Source: CBDCUC01 sp965222485 | GTDB lineage: Bacteria > Pseudomonadota > Alphaproteobacteria > Rhizobiales > Hyphomicrobiaceae | Direction: 5' to 3' | Length of the DNA stretch: 64,000 nt | Assembly: GCA_965222485.1 (NCBI GenBank) | Contig: CBDCUC010000040.1 | Location: forward strand, 124,001-188,000 | Part shown: positions 52,132-61,196 of the stretch, one piece after another | Position numbering within the stretch: the stretch's first letter is position 1 | Layout of the letters: every line of letters starts with the position of its first letter | Notes under the pieces: generated by a model | What the model was told of the DNA's origin: nothing | Database searches by the model: none | What the model saw: the letters and a program-made list of their open reading frames with translations, nothing else | Position numbers and translations under genes: made by a program

Positions 52132-53055
52132 CTACCTCACACGCCGTGGGTTCATGTAGAGGTCACCTTCCTGCCGCTCCAGCTTCGGATCGGTGCGCCC
52201 TGCAATGACATCTCGCCATAGCCTGCGCATGTGACGCCGGCTGCGCCCGTTAAAGATGATGAGGCCTCCAAACAGCTTCAGCACGGTCAGAAGTTTCTTG
52301 TCTGCATGATCTGATCTGACGCCGCCGCGCCAATACCCGGCAAGCGTCAAAACGCTACCGTCGATGTAACCGATCGCGTTGTCGTGCTGGTCGTACAGCA
52401 CATAGTCACCACCGATGTTAAGCAGTGTCCGCCGCAGCCGGTAGAACACCGGCTTGCCATCCCGCATAAGGAAGAATGAGAAATTCTCCGGCAGGAACGG
52501 CCACTTGTTGGCCGACCGCTCAAGATAGATGATGTAATCGTCATCGTTGGTGTTGATCGAATACGCCATCACCGGCAGACCGCGCGCACCCAGCGTCAAT
52601 TGCAGGGAGCGCCCGACCATCAAGTCCATTGTCGCGCGCCAATTGAGCTTATCGCTGAACAGCTTGAAGATGAGGCGCCGGTCCATTCCGGAATTTTTGG
52701 TCCACACCTCTTTGCGGTATCCAATAAGGCCGGTGCGCTCCCCGTTTTCGATCACTTCCGCATAGATATCCATGTCGGAGGTAAACTGACGCGACTTGGC
52801 GCGGTTACGCGAACGCTTGTAAACGCCGAATTCCGTATCGTTGAGATCGGTCAGCCAAACGTCGACGACGAACTTGTGCCAGCCGTCATTCGACGTCGAC
52901 GCCTTTTTCTTGCGCCGGCCAACGGGCTCAGCTTTGCTAGCCTTCTTATCCGACGCACCATTGCGCGCATAAACATCTGCGCGCGCTTCCCGCGCCGCTT
53001 CATTGGCGGCCGCATCAGCTTCCGCTGCAATGCTGGCAGAACCATCGTCCATCAT
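52132..53055 (-). CDS. Possible tubby/LURP-one-like beta-barrel protein
   Basis: The protein has 307 residues. The first 55 are Ala-rich then Lys-rich and probably disordered. Residues 75-260 have repeated short beta strands: VYKRSRNRAKSRQFTSDMDIYAEVIENGERTGLIGYRKEVW, PVMAYSINTNDDDYIIYLE, FFLMRDGKPVFYRLRRTLLNIGGDYVLYDQHDNAIGYIDGSVL. The pattern of Y-x-I-x-D-x-x-G-x-x-x-G resembles the scramblase/LURP-one barrel, which binds lipids or membranes. The family assignment is by eye and weak. A basic C-terminus (RHMRRLWRDVIAGR) follows. The gene stands alone. Confidence 0.6.
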   Translation of the reverse strand: MMDDGSASIAAEADAAANEAAREARADVYARNGASDKKASKAEPVGRRKKKASTSNDGWHKFVVDVWLTDLNDTEFGVYKRSRNRAKSRQFTSDMDIYAEVIENGERTGLIGYRKEVWTKNSGMDRRLIFKLFSDKLNWRATMDLMVGRSLQLTLGARGLPVMAYSINTNDDDYIIYLERSANKWPFLPENFSFFLMRDGKPVFYRLRRTLLNIGGDYVLYDQHDNAIGYIDGSVLTLAGYWRGGVRSDHADKKLLTVLKLFGGLIIFNGRSRRHMRRLWRDVIAGRTDPKLERQEGDLYMNPRRVR

Positions 53056-53283
53056 GGGGGGCCTCCATTAGGCTCCAACGCGCACAAACAAACGAATCAC
53101 TTGAGTTTCCGCGAGATTAGCATTCGCACCACGCCAGCTACTCGCTGGCGTCCGGAAAACTGTTTCAAAACTTGTGGATAGGATGACCTTTATTGCGCCG
53201 ATCGCGACGACTCCGGTTTGTTCTTTGTTTGCGCCGATAGGTACGCGGCATTTGTTGCCGGATTTGATATTGGGACGAGCCAC

Positions 53284-53661
53284 ATGAACTGGTCGAACAT
53301 GGCACTCAAAGGCACGCTTGGCGCCGGCAGCCTCGTACCTGTTGCAATACTGACCGACGCTCTGGAGCCCTACATTGGCATCTGGGGGATAATGGCGCTT
53401 GTGTTGGTACCATTCACAATTCTGGTATTGGTGAAAATCGGCGAGGAGATCCCGGCACGCTACGTCAAACTTGCGCACGCCATCGCCGTCGCTTGGTATA
53501 TCGGCCTCGTCATCGCCACGGTTGCCTTCATGGCGATCCGCGGATTCATTGCAACCGACGGCCTGCTGGGCTTCTTCCTCATTCTCGGACTACTCCCCTG
53601 CGTCGCCATCATCCGCGATATGGCGCGCGGCCGCTATGACGTCGATGTTAAGGTGGAGTGA
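53284..53661 (+). CDS. Four-helix membrane protein of unknown function
   Basis: The ATG at 53284 gives 125 residues with four membrane segments (about 9-28, 32-52, 65-85, 92-110) and a short charged C-terminus (ARGRYDVDVKVE). Upstream in-frame codons from 53218 are poorly supported. I do not recognise a family. The small loops with Gly and Thr (LKGTLGAGSLVP) are without ion-binding motifs. It precedes a GNAT gene by 74 bases on the same strand. Confidence 0.7.
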   Translation: MNWSNMALKGTLGAGSLVPVAILTDALEPYIGIWGIMALVLVPFTILVLVKIGEEIPARYVKLAHAIAVAWYIGLVIATVAFMAIRGFIATDGLLGFFLILGLLPCVAIIRDMARGRYDVDVKVE

Positions 53662-53735
53662 TAGGACTAGCCGCGTAGTCCGACGACCAAGGTAAAGGCG
53701 CCGGCGCAAAAACACTCCGGGGAATTCCGCACAAC

Positions 53736-54311
53736 ATGGTAGCCTCCCCTGCCATTCCTTCTGCAACGGTTCCCGGTGACAAGGTGCCCAATAAAATCGA
53801 AGTTCGAGCAACCATCGCTGCAGATATCGGCGAACTGGAGTCTCTTTATACGCAAGCCTTTCCCACTGAAGATTTGCTTCCGCTGGTAAGGGCGTTGTTG
53901 GAACTCTCCTCCGACACGCTCTCGCTCGCCGCCGTCGACCACACGCACATCGTCGGACATATTGTCTTGACGTTCTGCCACGTCGATAACGACCGCCGCA
54001 CAGTCGCTTTGCTCGGCCCGCTCGGCGTCACGCCTGAGCGGCAACAACAGGGGATAGGCAGCAAGCTTATCCGCGCCGGTTTTGACCTTCTAAGAAAGGC
54101 CAATGTGTGCTGTGTCTATGTGTTAGGCGATCCCGCCTACTACGCTCGATTTGGCTTTACGCCGGAATTCAATGTGAAGCCGCCATACGCACTGCCGGAG
54201 GAATGGAAGGGCGCCTGGCAGTCGAATGCACTCAATCCAGGCGCGGCTGCACTGACAGGGACACTCCGGCCTCCAGAAGTTTGGCTCCAACCAAAACTGT
54301 GGGCGCCATAA
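53736..54311 (+). CDS. GNAT-family N-acetyltransferase (YhbS-like)
   Basis: The 191-residue protein has the GNAT fold: IEVRATIAADIGELESLYTQAF, VGHIVLTFCHVD, then strand 4 and CoA loop LLGPLGVTPERQQQGIGSKLIRAGFDLLRKA, and VYVLGDPAYYARFGFTPEF. The YYARFGF motif and this length are typical of the YhbS group. The substrate is unknown; some relatives acetylate small amines or protein N-termini. It may be co-transcribed with its neighbours. Confidence 0.9.
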   Translation: MVASPAIPSATVPGDKVPNKIEVRATIAADIGELESLYTQAFPTEDLLPLVRALLELSSDTLSLAAVDHTHIVGHIVLTFCHVDNDRRTVALLGPLGVTPERQQQGIGSKLIRAGFDLLRKANVCCVYVLGDPAYYARFGFTPEFNVKPPYALPEEWKGAWQSNALNPGAAALTGTLRPPEVWLQPKLWAP

Positions 54312-54328
54312 AGGGGAACGGGTACGCA

Positions 54329-54868
54329 ATGGTTAGCACCAAGCGGTCACGCATTGAGCCTTGCAACCTTCCTGACGGCGCACTGCTCATGGTCTATGCC
54401 GACGACGAGAAAAGCTACACGGACTGCTACACGACACAGCTCACCTGCACTGTAGCACTCGCCGATTATGTTAGCGCGTTCTACACAACCAGACTGTTCA
54501 AGGTCGAACGCGCCATTCTGCGCATTGTTGCCTCCCGCCCATCCACGGACGATCAGGCAAAAGCACTGGCGCTCGGGCACGCCGAACGTTTCGCGGCATG
54601 GCATGTCGAGGAGCGAACCGAAACGCAACTGCTCATGTGTGATTTTGCCGGCCGAACGCGATCTTGGTTCATGGTCGAGCCTAAATCCAGCACTGCCGGC
54701 ACAACACGCCTTTACTTTGGGTCTGCCGTCGTCGCCGCGGAGAACAAAAAAACTGGTACGCGATCGCTTGGCTGGATATTCAATGCGCTGTTGGGATTTC
54801 ACAAACTGTATTCTCGGGCCTTACTATCGGCCGCTAGGTCGCGATTGGACGCGCAAATAACGGGTTAG
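54329..54868 (+). CDS. Hypothetical protein resembling DUF2867
   Basis: From the ATG at 54329 the protein has 179 residues. It reads as a small alpha/beta domain: ALLMVYADDEKSYTDCYTTQLTCTVALADYVSAFYTTRLFKVERAILRI, then DDQAKALALGHAERFAAWHVEERTETQLLMCDFAGRTRSWFMVEP, and TTRLYFGSAVVA. The RTRSWFMVEP strand and the C-terminal LGWIFNALLGFHKLYSRALL helix resemble DUF2867/SRPBCC-like proteins. The name is tentative. It starts 17 bases after the GNAT stop, so the two are likely one transcript. Confidence 0.7.
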   Translation: MVSTKRSRIEPCNLPDGALLMVYADDEKSYTDCYTTQLTCTVALADYVSAFYTTRLFKVERAILRIVASRPSTDDQAKALALGHAERFAAWHVEERTETQLLMCDFAGRTRSWFMVEPKSSTAGTTRLYFGSAVVAAENKKTGTRSLGWIFNALLGFHKLYSRALLSAARSRLDAQITG

Positions 54869-55177
54869 ACGCTCGCCACTTTGGATCGGCCTGATCCAAC
54901 GGTGCACACCAACCCGAATCAAATTCCCACTCATTTAAATGCATCTGGCGCAGGGTTGCGACACAAATGCCGCGTACCGCATGTGTTGTGCCACCCGACG
55001 CAATACTTCACTTCAAATTTCGTTGGCTGGACCGATCACGTCAGACAATCTAGTGTTTGTGTGCTCGAAATTCGAACGCACCAAACGGATTGCGATTGCA
55101 AACCACCGAAACGTTTAGTGCTTCACGACCAAAACCGTCATTTATCGAGCCACAAAAAAAGGGAGTGAACAAAAGCA
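54869..55177. other. 309-base gap before the GFA gene
   Basis: Nothing coding is visible. The base composition is more A/T-rich than the surroundings, especially near 55080-55150. GGGAG just before 55178 is the ribosome site of the GFA gene. The promoter of that gene should lie here. Confidence 0.5.
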
Positions 55178-55594
55178 ATGTCAGGTACAGGCACGGGAAG
55201 CTGTCAATGTGGTGCGGTTCGATACGAAGTCCCGCGGGAGATGAAGAATGCCGGCAAATGCCATTGTCAGATGTGCCAGAAATCGACCGGCACCGGCGCC
55301 TCCACGGTCGCGTTCTACGACGAAAACGACCTTAAGCTTTCGGGCGAATTGAAGACCTTCACCTACACCTCCGATGCCGGCAACCCCGTCACCTCCCATT
55401 TCTGCCCAAACTGCGGAACCAAGATATACCTGACCGGCACAGCGTTTCCCGGATTGGCTCTCATTCTGGTCGGCACGCTTGACGACAATAGCGCCGTGCG
55501 CCCGCAATTCGTGGTGTTTGACAAGAGACGCCCGGCCTGGGACGGCGATGATCCTTCCATTCCCCATTTTGCGGAAATGCCACCACCTGAATGA
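55178..55594 (+). CDS. GFA-family protein (glutathione-dependent formaldehyde-activating type)
   Basis: The 138-residue protein has the zinc-binding pattern of this fold: C9-x-C11 (SCQCGAV), C28, C30 and C33 (KCHCQMCQK), then FCPNCGTKIY later. These Cys residues bind two zinc ions in Gfa of Paracoccus. Many members have no tested activity with S-hydroxymethylglutathione, so the real role is unknown. GGGAG precedes the ATG. It is convergent with the AAA ATPase gene. Confidence 0.92.
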   Translation: MSGTGTGSCQCGAVRYEVPREMKNAGKCHCQMCQKSTGTGASTVAFYDENDLKLSGELKTFTYTSDAGNPVTSHFCPNCGTKIYLTGTAFPGLALILVGTLDDNSAVRPQFVVFDKRRPAWDGDDPSIPHFAEMPPPE

Positions 55595-55669
55595 GTTAAG
55601 GGGTGGACAAGAACCTTCCCGCTGTCGCTCCATCTCAATCGACCGTGAACCGGCGCGACGCAACGCACG

Positions 55670-57028
55670 CTATTTCCGCGCGACGAAACCGATGATGTTG
55701 CCATCGGTGCCATCGAGAAAACGGCGCATTTCCTCCAAAGCTTCGAGGAAATCAGCATTCTGGACTTCCGCTTTTTGGCCAGGCTCGTCAAGCCGCTCGC
55801 AAGCAATTTGAACCGCGCGATGCACCCATTCCTTCAAGAATGCCTGCGTTGCCCCGTCGGATTCCTTGACAAGTAAGTCCAGATCGACAGCGTTCGCATC
55901 GTGCCTGGTCAACTGATGCTCTAAAAAGAGCTTTCGTTGTTTTGCCGCCGGCGCACCCATAAACACGCACTGGCTGATGCGGCCCGGCCGGTCCTTGATC
56001 GCCGCTTCGACCCGGTCAATCGCGTTCGTCGTCAACACAACACTGATGTTTTCATGAGAGCGCAAACCGTCAAGCTGATCCAAGAGATCGCCAAGCGCCG
56101 TCGAATACAGGCTTATTTCTCGCGATGCGAAGATCAAGTCCACATCTTCAAGGAACAACACGGTAGGCTGTAGCAATCGTGCAAACGAGAAAATCGCGCC
56201 AACGTTGAGTAGGGCCGAGCCCGTTACGAATATGCGTGTTACGCCTTTAAGCTTGTGACAAAGAAAACGGCACGCAAACGTCTTGCCGGTGCCAGGCGGA
56301 CCGTGCAGAAGAATACCACGACGCGCCGGAACGCCATTAGCCGCCAGGATCTCACGTCGGCCGTGAAGATCGATAAGGTTGCGCTGAAGAACACCCATGT
56401 GTTCGTCGCTCAAGACGATATCTTGATCGCGCACAGGTTCGACCAATGAAAACAGCACCTGGAAACGCTCCGGTTTTTCAATATCGCCGAATTCATCGGT
56501 CTTGGCCGCCTCGTAAGCGATATGAAGAACGTGGTTGCGGTAGATAGAGTGACGTTTGCTGTGTTCGGTGATCTGCGCAAGAATATCTTTTCCCGCAACT
56601 GTGTCACTGCAAGCGACCTCAAGCGTCAGCTTTTGCATATATTCTTGAAACCTCAACCTGACGACCAACCGCTGTACCGGCACATCGGCCGGGAAAATCC
56701 AAAAACAATCGACAGGCAGGAATGCCTCTTGTTGCGGGCCCGTTTGCCAGGAGATTTTTGGGGCAGGCCGTATTGTGCGAGATTCCCATTGCGGCCGCGC
56801 GTCGTGCAGAATTTGATTGAGGGTCTCGCTTTGCTGCGATTCAATCATCTCAACGCTTGAGTAATCATCGAAGTACGCACGCACCGCATTGAAGACGTCG
56901 ACAAAACGGTAAGCGGGAAGATCAACACCGTGAACAATCAGCTGCTTTGTTTGCGTGCCGCCGATTGCGTTCTTGATGCTGTCATCAATGTACTTAGGGA
57001 ATGCGAGAAGATTCTCGAAAATACTCAT
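55670..57028 (-). CDS. AAA ATPase, YjoB/BCS1-like
   Basis: From the ATG at 57028 the protein has 452 residues. The N-terminal 225 residues are of unknown fold, with an amphipathic start (MSIFENLLAFPKYIDD) and beta-rich VQRLVVRLRFQEYMQKLTLEVACSD. The AAA module follows: Walker A GPPGTGKT (243-250), Walker B VLFLEDVD (290-297) with Glu-Asp in place of Asp-Glu, sensor 1 TTN and arginine fingers in DRPGRISQCVF. This LEDVD form is typical of BCS1 and bacterial YjoB-like ATPases, which move folded clients or act as chaperones. No partner gene adjoins. Confidence 0.85.
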   Translation of the reverse strand: MSIFENLLAFPKYIDDSIKNAIGGTQTKQLIVHGVDLPAYRFVDVFNAVRAYFDDYSSVEMIESQQSETLNQILHDARPQWESRTIRPAPKISWQTGPQQEAFLPVDCFWIFPADVPVQRLVVRLRFQEYMQKLTLEVACSDTVAGKDILAQITEHSKRHSIYRNHVLHIAYEAAKTDEFGDIEKPERFQVLFSLVEPVRDQDIVLSDEHMGVLQRNLIDLHGRREILAANGVPARRGILLHGPPGTGKTFACRFLCHKLKGVTRIFVTGSALLNVGAIFSFARLLQPTVLFLEDVDLIFASREISLYSTALGDLLDQLDGLRSHENISVVLTTNAIDRVEAAIKDRPGRISQCVFMGAPAAKQRKLFLEHQLTRHDANAVDLDLLVKESDGATQAFLKEWVHRAVQIACERLDEPGQKAEVQNADFLEALEEMRRFLDGTDGNIIGFVARK

Positions 57029-57429
57029 TTGGGACCGGGTTATTGAATGGTTACGCAGCTTGGTTTGTTTACAGCTATAGACCGGCAGCCCTGGCAATTC
57101 GTAGGCCGTTGCTTTTTGCCAAGCCGGGTTGATTGAAAACAATGGACATTATCAGCACCCGATTGCTCGCGCCGACATAATTGTGCAACCGAGAAAATCG
57201 CGCATGTCCTTCCGTGAATCAATATGCAATTGGAGTACCGAGTGACCTACCAGGCGGCGCAACCACGCAGGATTGGAGTAGACAAGCAACCTCGCGCCGC
57301 AGCGATGCAATCGTTCCGCGCCGGATATGAGTGATCCAGCCTGCGGACGAGCGCGTACACGCACCCGTAAGGCGCATATGTCGGCCAATGCCGAAAATGC
57401 CGATGCCTCAACGGACAGGGTGAGAAAAC

Positions 57430-57801
57430 ATGGTTCGGACAGGGATTTTAGCGCTGCTATGGGTAGCTTTGTCAGTAAGCGCAAACGCATCACAATTAAA
57501 TTCCGGCGAACTTAGGTCGCTGTTGACGGGAAAGACACTCTATCTTTCCGCACCGTTCGGCTCGCTACCCATTCGCTACTCTCCTGAGGGTACGATGGTC
57601 GCCAAGTCGGCGGCCATGGCGTTGTTTTCTGGCGTCTACAAAGACACCGGCCGGTGGCGGATCAGCGGTGACCGGTTCTGTCAACGTTGGAAGACTTGGA
57701 ACTCAGGCAAGGAACAATGCTTTGCAGTCCGCCGCAAGGGTGGAACGCTCCATTGGGTCAGCAACGACGGCATGTCCGGCACTGCGTATGAAGCGCGCTA
57801 A
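57430..57801 (+). CDS. Small secreted protein, DUF995-like
   Basis: The 123-residue protein has a signal peptide (MVRTGILALLWVALSVSANA, cleavage after ANA). The mature part shows LRSLLTGKTLYLSAPFGSLPIRYSPEGTMVAKS, FSGVYKDTGRWRISGDRFCQRWKTWNSGKEQCFAV. The order L-x-G-x-T, then a G-x-W strand and two Cys, is that of the protein at 23750. It has no transmembrane segment after the signal. The function is unknown. Gap of 287 bases to the AAA gene. Confidence 0.75.
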   Translation: MVRTGILALLWVALSVSANASQLNSGELRSLLTGKTLYLSAPFGSLPIRYSPEGTMVAKSAAMALFSGVYKDTGRWRISGDRFCQRWKTWNSGKEQCFAVRRKGGTLHWVSNDGMSGTAYEAR

Positions 57802-57835
57802 CGGAATTTGCTCAAGTAGGGATTGGGCGCGAAAA

Positions 57836-58351
57836 TTAGTCTGGCACGAAGGCACGATGAAGCCGGGAAAGCGCCGGTGTTACAATCGTCCAAACGATAA
57901 CGACAGCCGTCAGTCCAATCCACATCGGTGGCGGGAACTTCAATACACCCATCTCAAGCGCGGCCGCATAGGAAGCAGCGCCGCCCAAGCCGCCCAGCAA
58001 ACCACCAAGAATTGGACGGCCCCTTAGAAAGCGTATCGATACCGCGAAGAGCGTCGCAACAACCATCCAAAGTGCAATGAGCCAAACTGGCACGGCACCG
58101 AGCATCGGCGCGCTCGATACGTAGACAACCAAGTCCAACGCGGTAAGTGCGGTTTCAACGAGCACTCCCACTACGCCCGTAAGTGCAACGAACAACGCTT
58201 CTGGCTGCCAGTGCTCCGTCATCGCCAGATGAACTGCGACGGCCGCAAGCCCGGCAACAATTCCGACCCAACCGACGTCATTCGCAGCACCGAATGCACA
58301 AGCCAGCCATGTGGCCTGAAATGCGAGCACATTGACAAGGATTCGTTTCAC
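57836..58351 (-). CDS. DUF2878 membrane protein
   Basis: The 171-residue protein has five or six membrane segments and starts with LVNVLAFQATWLACAFGAAND, matching the NLxxFQxxWxACxxGA opening of DUF2878. Later segments contain VETALTALDLVVYVSSAPMLGAVPVWLIALWMVVATLF. DUF2878 has no known function. It is convergent with the DUF995-like gene and divergent from the DUF3859 gene, with 154 bases between the two start codons. Confidence 0.8.
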   Translation of the reverse strand: MKRILVNVLAFQATWLACAFGAANDVGWVGIVAGLAAVAVHLAMTEHWQPEALFVALTGVVGVLVETALTALDLVVYVSSAPMLGAVPVWLIALWMVVATLFAVSIRFLRGRPILGGLLGGLGGAASYAAALEMGVLKFPPPMWIGLTAVVIVWTIVTPALSRLHRAFVPD

Positions 58352-58505
58352 GCAGTTACCCTCACTGCAAACTCTGGAACATTACGCGGACGCCTCACGA
58401 TGAGATCAGATGTTTCGGCCCTGATCAAATTCTCGTTCTGTAGTTGAACCGGCCCGCGAATTGCCGCGTATAATGCGACAGTCAAAAATCGAGGGAACAC
58501 TCCCC

Positions 58506-59090
58506 ATGCGTCGGTCTCTTCGTCTGAGCCTTATCCACCTGATATTGGTAACGGTGTGCCTTCAGCTCGCCCTCTCCACGGTTGTGGCGGACGATGTAAG
58601 ATGGTCCAAACACACCGTCGTGTTGGACGGTAACCGTACAATTACCATAACAGCTGCCGCAGGATATATTCGGCTGGGCGGCAACCAGGCGCAATTCAAA
58701 GACGAAGGTGCACCAGGCGAAACCGTATACAGGGCAGCCCGCGTCGACGTTGTTCGCACTGCGAGCGAAATCCCGTTGAATATGGGAACGACATTTGGAG
58801 CGGAGTACCAAATCTCCGGACTGCGCAAGGGTGAGAAGGTTCGCACGATCGCTCGCTTTGAATTCCCCCCCTCCCCTGACGGCAAACAACTACCTCCATT
58901 CGATTTGGCCAGCACCGAGAGCAATGGAAGTAACGCTGCGGCCTATCACACGTTTAGGACCGACGAACCGGAACTCAACCTTCGCGGCGTTTGGAAAATT
59001 ACATACTTCATTGAGGGCCAGAAGGTCGTGTCCCATGAGTTCTGTATCGGCAGTTGTTCGTTCGCCTCGCTATCACTCGATCGGCAATGA
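58506..59090 (+). CDS. Secreted protein with DUF3859-like domain
   Basis: From the ATG at 58506 (GAGGGAA upstream) the protein has 194 residues and a signal peptide (cleavage after VVADD region, about residue 30). The pattern YRAARVDVVRTASEIPLNMGTTFGAEYQISGLRKGEKVRTIARFEFPP, then AYHTFRTDEPELNLRGVWKITYFIEGQKVVSHEF, matches DUF3859 in the spacing of IP-x-x-G-x-x-FG and the G-x-W strand. Two late Cys (CIGSC) may bind metal or form a disulfide. Periplasmic location is predicted; the function is unknown. Confidence 0.75.
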   Translation: MRRSLRLSLIHLILVTVCLQLALSTVVADDVRWSKHTVVLDGNRTITITAAAGYIRLGGNQAQFKDEGAPGETVYRAARVDVVRTASEIPLNMGTTFGAEYQISGLRKGEKVRTIARFEFPPSPDGKQLPPFDLASTESNGSNAAAYHTFRTDEPELNLRGVWKITYFIEGQKVVSHEFCIGSCSFASLSLDRQ

Positions 59091-59156
59091 CGCGATTAGA
59101 CGCGCGGGACCTGTGGCAAGATACCGAAGTCAAATCGTGACTGGAATAATCAACGC

Positions 59157-60119
59157 CTATTCTGCGAAGATGATGGCGATTGCCCGGTATCCCTGTTTTG
59201 TCAGTGCCGGGGGAAACGGCTTGTCGGCATCATTGGTGAACGTCGCCCCACTGGGTTCTCCATCCTGTGAAACCACTTGCTCCAACGCGGCTTCAACCGG
59301 CAGGTGCACCGAACCGTCGCGCGTGTAGCCAAAGCGCCTACCGCGCCGCTGAGAACGCCAGTAACGGGGAACCTCACCCCAGTGCATATCTTTATCCAGA
59401 ACGCCGTCACGTCCCTGCACACGGTTGAGAAGCGCCAAGGCGTTGGCCTGCGTCATGCGAATGCAGCCATGACTGTCGATACGTCCCAGCCGACGGTAAC
59501 GTCCGCGCGTCGTGCCGTGAAACGCGACGCCGGACCTGCGCCCGCTCGAATAATGGTAGTCGATATACATGACGTTGATCATGCCGGGCGCTGTATATCC
59601 GCGCGCCGACCGGTACTTGCGTTCATCAAGCGAAAAGACCCCGCGCGGCGTCGGGCCGGATTTTGGGTCGCCGCGATAGTGCCGGCCTGTTGAAACGGGC
59701 CAGCTATAAGGCGGCGTTAGGTTGCTCGGCAGGCCCTTGCGCCGCCAATAACGCTTATCCCACAACGCCAGCTTCCAGGGGCCCCCGACCACATCGCGCT
59801 GCAAAACCCACATGCGCTGCGCGCGCAGACCCGAACCATTGGTTTTGACGTAAAGGGCCAACGTAAACCGCGGATCTATTTTGCTGGGCGGCAGATACGG
59901 TGCCCTCTTGTCGCTTATGTCTTCCAGGAACTCCAGCGCGGCAGGGCCAAATTTGGCGCGCATTTGTTCCAGTTTCTGGGCCACAAAAGGCGATTGTTCC
60001 GGTGCAGGAGGAAAAACAGTCTGGGCCTGCACGACGAAACTCAAGGCGACAATGACCGCTGCTGCCAAACCAATCTGCAATACTCTCTTCACCACTTTGC
60101 GGACCCCGCCAACAAACAA
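59157..60119 (-). CDS. L,D-transpeptidase (YkuD)
   Basis: The 320-residue protein has a signal or anchor segment (residues 12-31, ending VVQAQ). The YkuD core includes YSWPVSTGRHYRGDPKSGPTPRGVFSLDERKY and the active-site stretch GVAFHGTTRGRYRRLGRIDSHGCIRM with catalytic His and Cys. L,D-transpeptidases crosslink peptidoglycan at diaminopimelate or attach outer-membrane lipoproteins. This copy carries a long C-terminal part (260-320). The DD-carboxypeptidase gene lies just upstream on the same strand, a plausible cell-wall unit. Confidence 0.93.
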   Translation of the reverse strand: MFVGGVRKVVKRVLQIGLAAAVIVALSFVVQAQTVFPPAPEQSPFVAQKLEQMRAKFGPAALEFLEDISDKRAPYLPPSKIDPRFTLALYVKTNGSGLRAQRMWVLQRDVVGGPWKLALWDKRYWRRKGLPSNLTPPYSWPVSTGRHYRGDPKSGPTPRGVFSLDERKYRSARGYTAPGMINVMYIDYHYSSGRRSGVAFHGTTRGRYRRLGRIDSHGCIRMTQANALALLNRVQGRDGVLDKDMHWGEVPRYWRSQRRGRRFGYTRDGSVHLPVEAALEQVVSQDGEPSGATFTNDADKPFPPALTKQGYRAIAIIFAE

Positions 60120-60167
60120 AAAAATGCGCAGCTTGTGCCAGCCGACTGTCAGCCTATCAGGGCTGAC

Positions 60168-61196
60168 TTACTTCTTCGACCTTCTCTTTCTTCGCCTACG
60201 TTTTTTTCGTGGCTTTGGAGCATTCCCGCACACCCAAGTCCGGGTTTTACGGCTAAGGTCAAGCGTACCCTCCTTGTGCAGCATCACTCCGGGTAGCGAT
60301 GCCAGCGTCAAATCAGGCTTCGCGTCTTCGTCGTTCAACTTTGCAAAACCATATTCCAACAGCGCTGCGGCTCGTACTGCACGCGCTGACCCGCTCACAG
60401 CGCTGACGACAACGGCAACAAGACGACGGCCCTCACGCGTCGCGCTAGCAATAATGTTGTAGCCGGACGCACAGGTGAAACCAGTCTTCATGCCATCCGC
60501 GCCTTCGAATGTGCGCAACAGACTATTGTGCGTGCGCAACGTCAGTTTGCGAATTTTAACCTCCGGATTGGAAAAAATGTCCTGATGTTGCGGAAAATCG
60601 CGAAGTACTGCCGAAGTCAAGAGCGCCAGGTCACGAGCGGTTGAAACCTGGAACTGATTGGGCAGTCCATGCGGATTGGCAAAGAACGTATCCACCATGC
60701 CCAAGCGCAGCGCCGTATCATTCATGCGCCTTATAAATGCTGCTTCACTTCCCGAGACAGCCTCCGCGATCGCGATCGCAAGGTCGTTTGCCGAACGGAT
60801 GATCAGCGCGCGTAGCGCAAAGTCGAGTGTGATTTCGATGCCTTTCTTCAGCCCCACGCGCGTCGGAGGCTGTGCCCGCGCCCAGTCTGAAATTTCGACG
60901 GTGCTGGTGAGTGTCAGCTTACCCTCTTGGATTGCTTCGAAGGCGAGATAGGCTGTCATCAACTTTGCCAGGGAAGCTGGAAAAATCAGGCGGTGGGGGC
61001 TGTGATAATCGAGAACCTTCCCGCTGGCCGGCTCAAACAGCAATACCGCTCCATGTTTTGGCCGGTCTACGCGCTTACTCGCGTTCTTTTCAGCCGCCTG
61101 ACAGGCAAGGGGTGAGATGGCAAGATGTCCAATCACACAAACCAATGCGCAGTTACGCACCCACCAGCACATTTCAGTTGGCACCATCGATAACAC
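60168..61196 (-). CDS. D-alanyl-D-alanine carboxypeptidase (DacA-like)
   Basis: The 342-residue protein has a signal peptide (cleavage near ACQAAE). The three penicillin-binding motifs are present: S-x-x-K in ASLAKLMTAYL, S-x-N in IRSANDLAIAIAE and KTG in DGMKTGFTCASG. It trims the terminal D-Ala of peptidoglycan stem peptides. After the catalytic domain comes a short region and a striking basic tail (NAPKPRKKRRRRKRRSKK). It is 48 bases from the L,D-transpeptidase gene, same strand. Confidence 0.93.
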   Translation of the reverse strand: MLSMVPTEMCWWVRNCALVCVIGHLAISPLACQAAEKNASKRVDRPKHGAVLLFEPASGKVLDYHSPHRLIFPASLAKLMTAYLAFEAIQEGKLTLTSTVEISDWARAQPPTRVGLKKGIEITLDFALRALIIRSANDLAIAIAEAVSGSEAAFIRRMNDTALRLGMVDTFFANPHGLPNQFQVSTARDLALLTSAVLRDFPQHQDIFSNPEVKIRKLTLRTHNSLLRTFEGADGMKTGFTCASGYNIIASATREGRRLVAVVVSAVSGSARAVRAAALLEYGFAKLNDEDAKPDLTLASLPGVMLHKEGTLDLSRKTRTWVCGNAPKPRKKRRRRKRRSKK

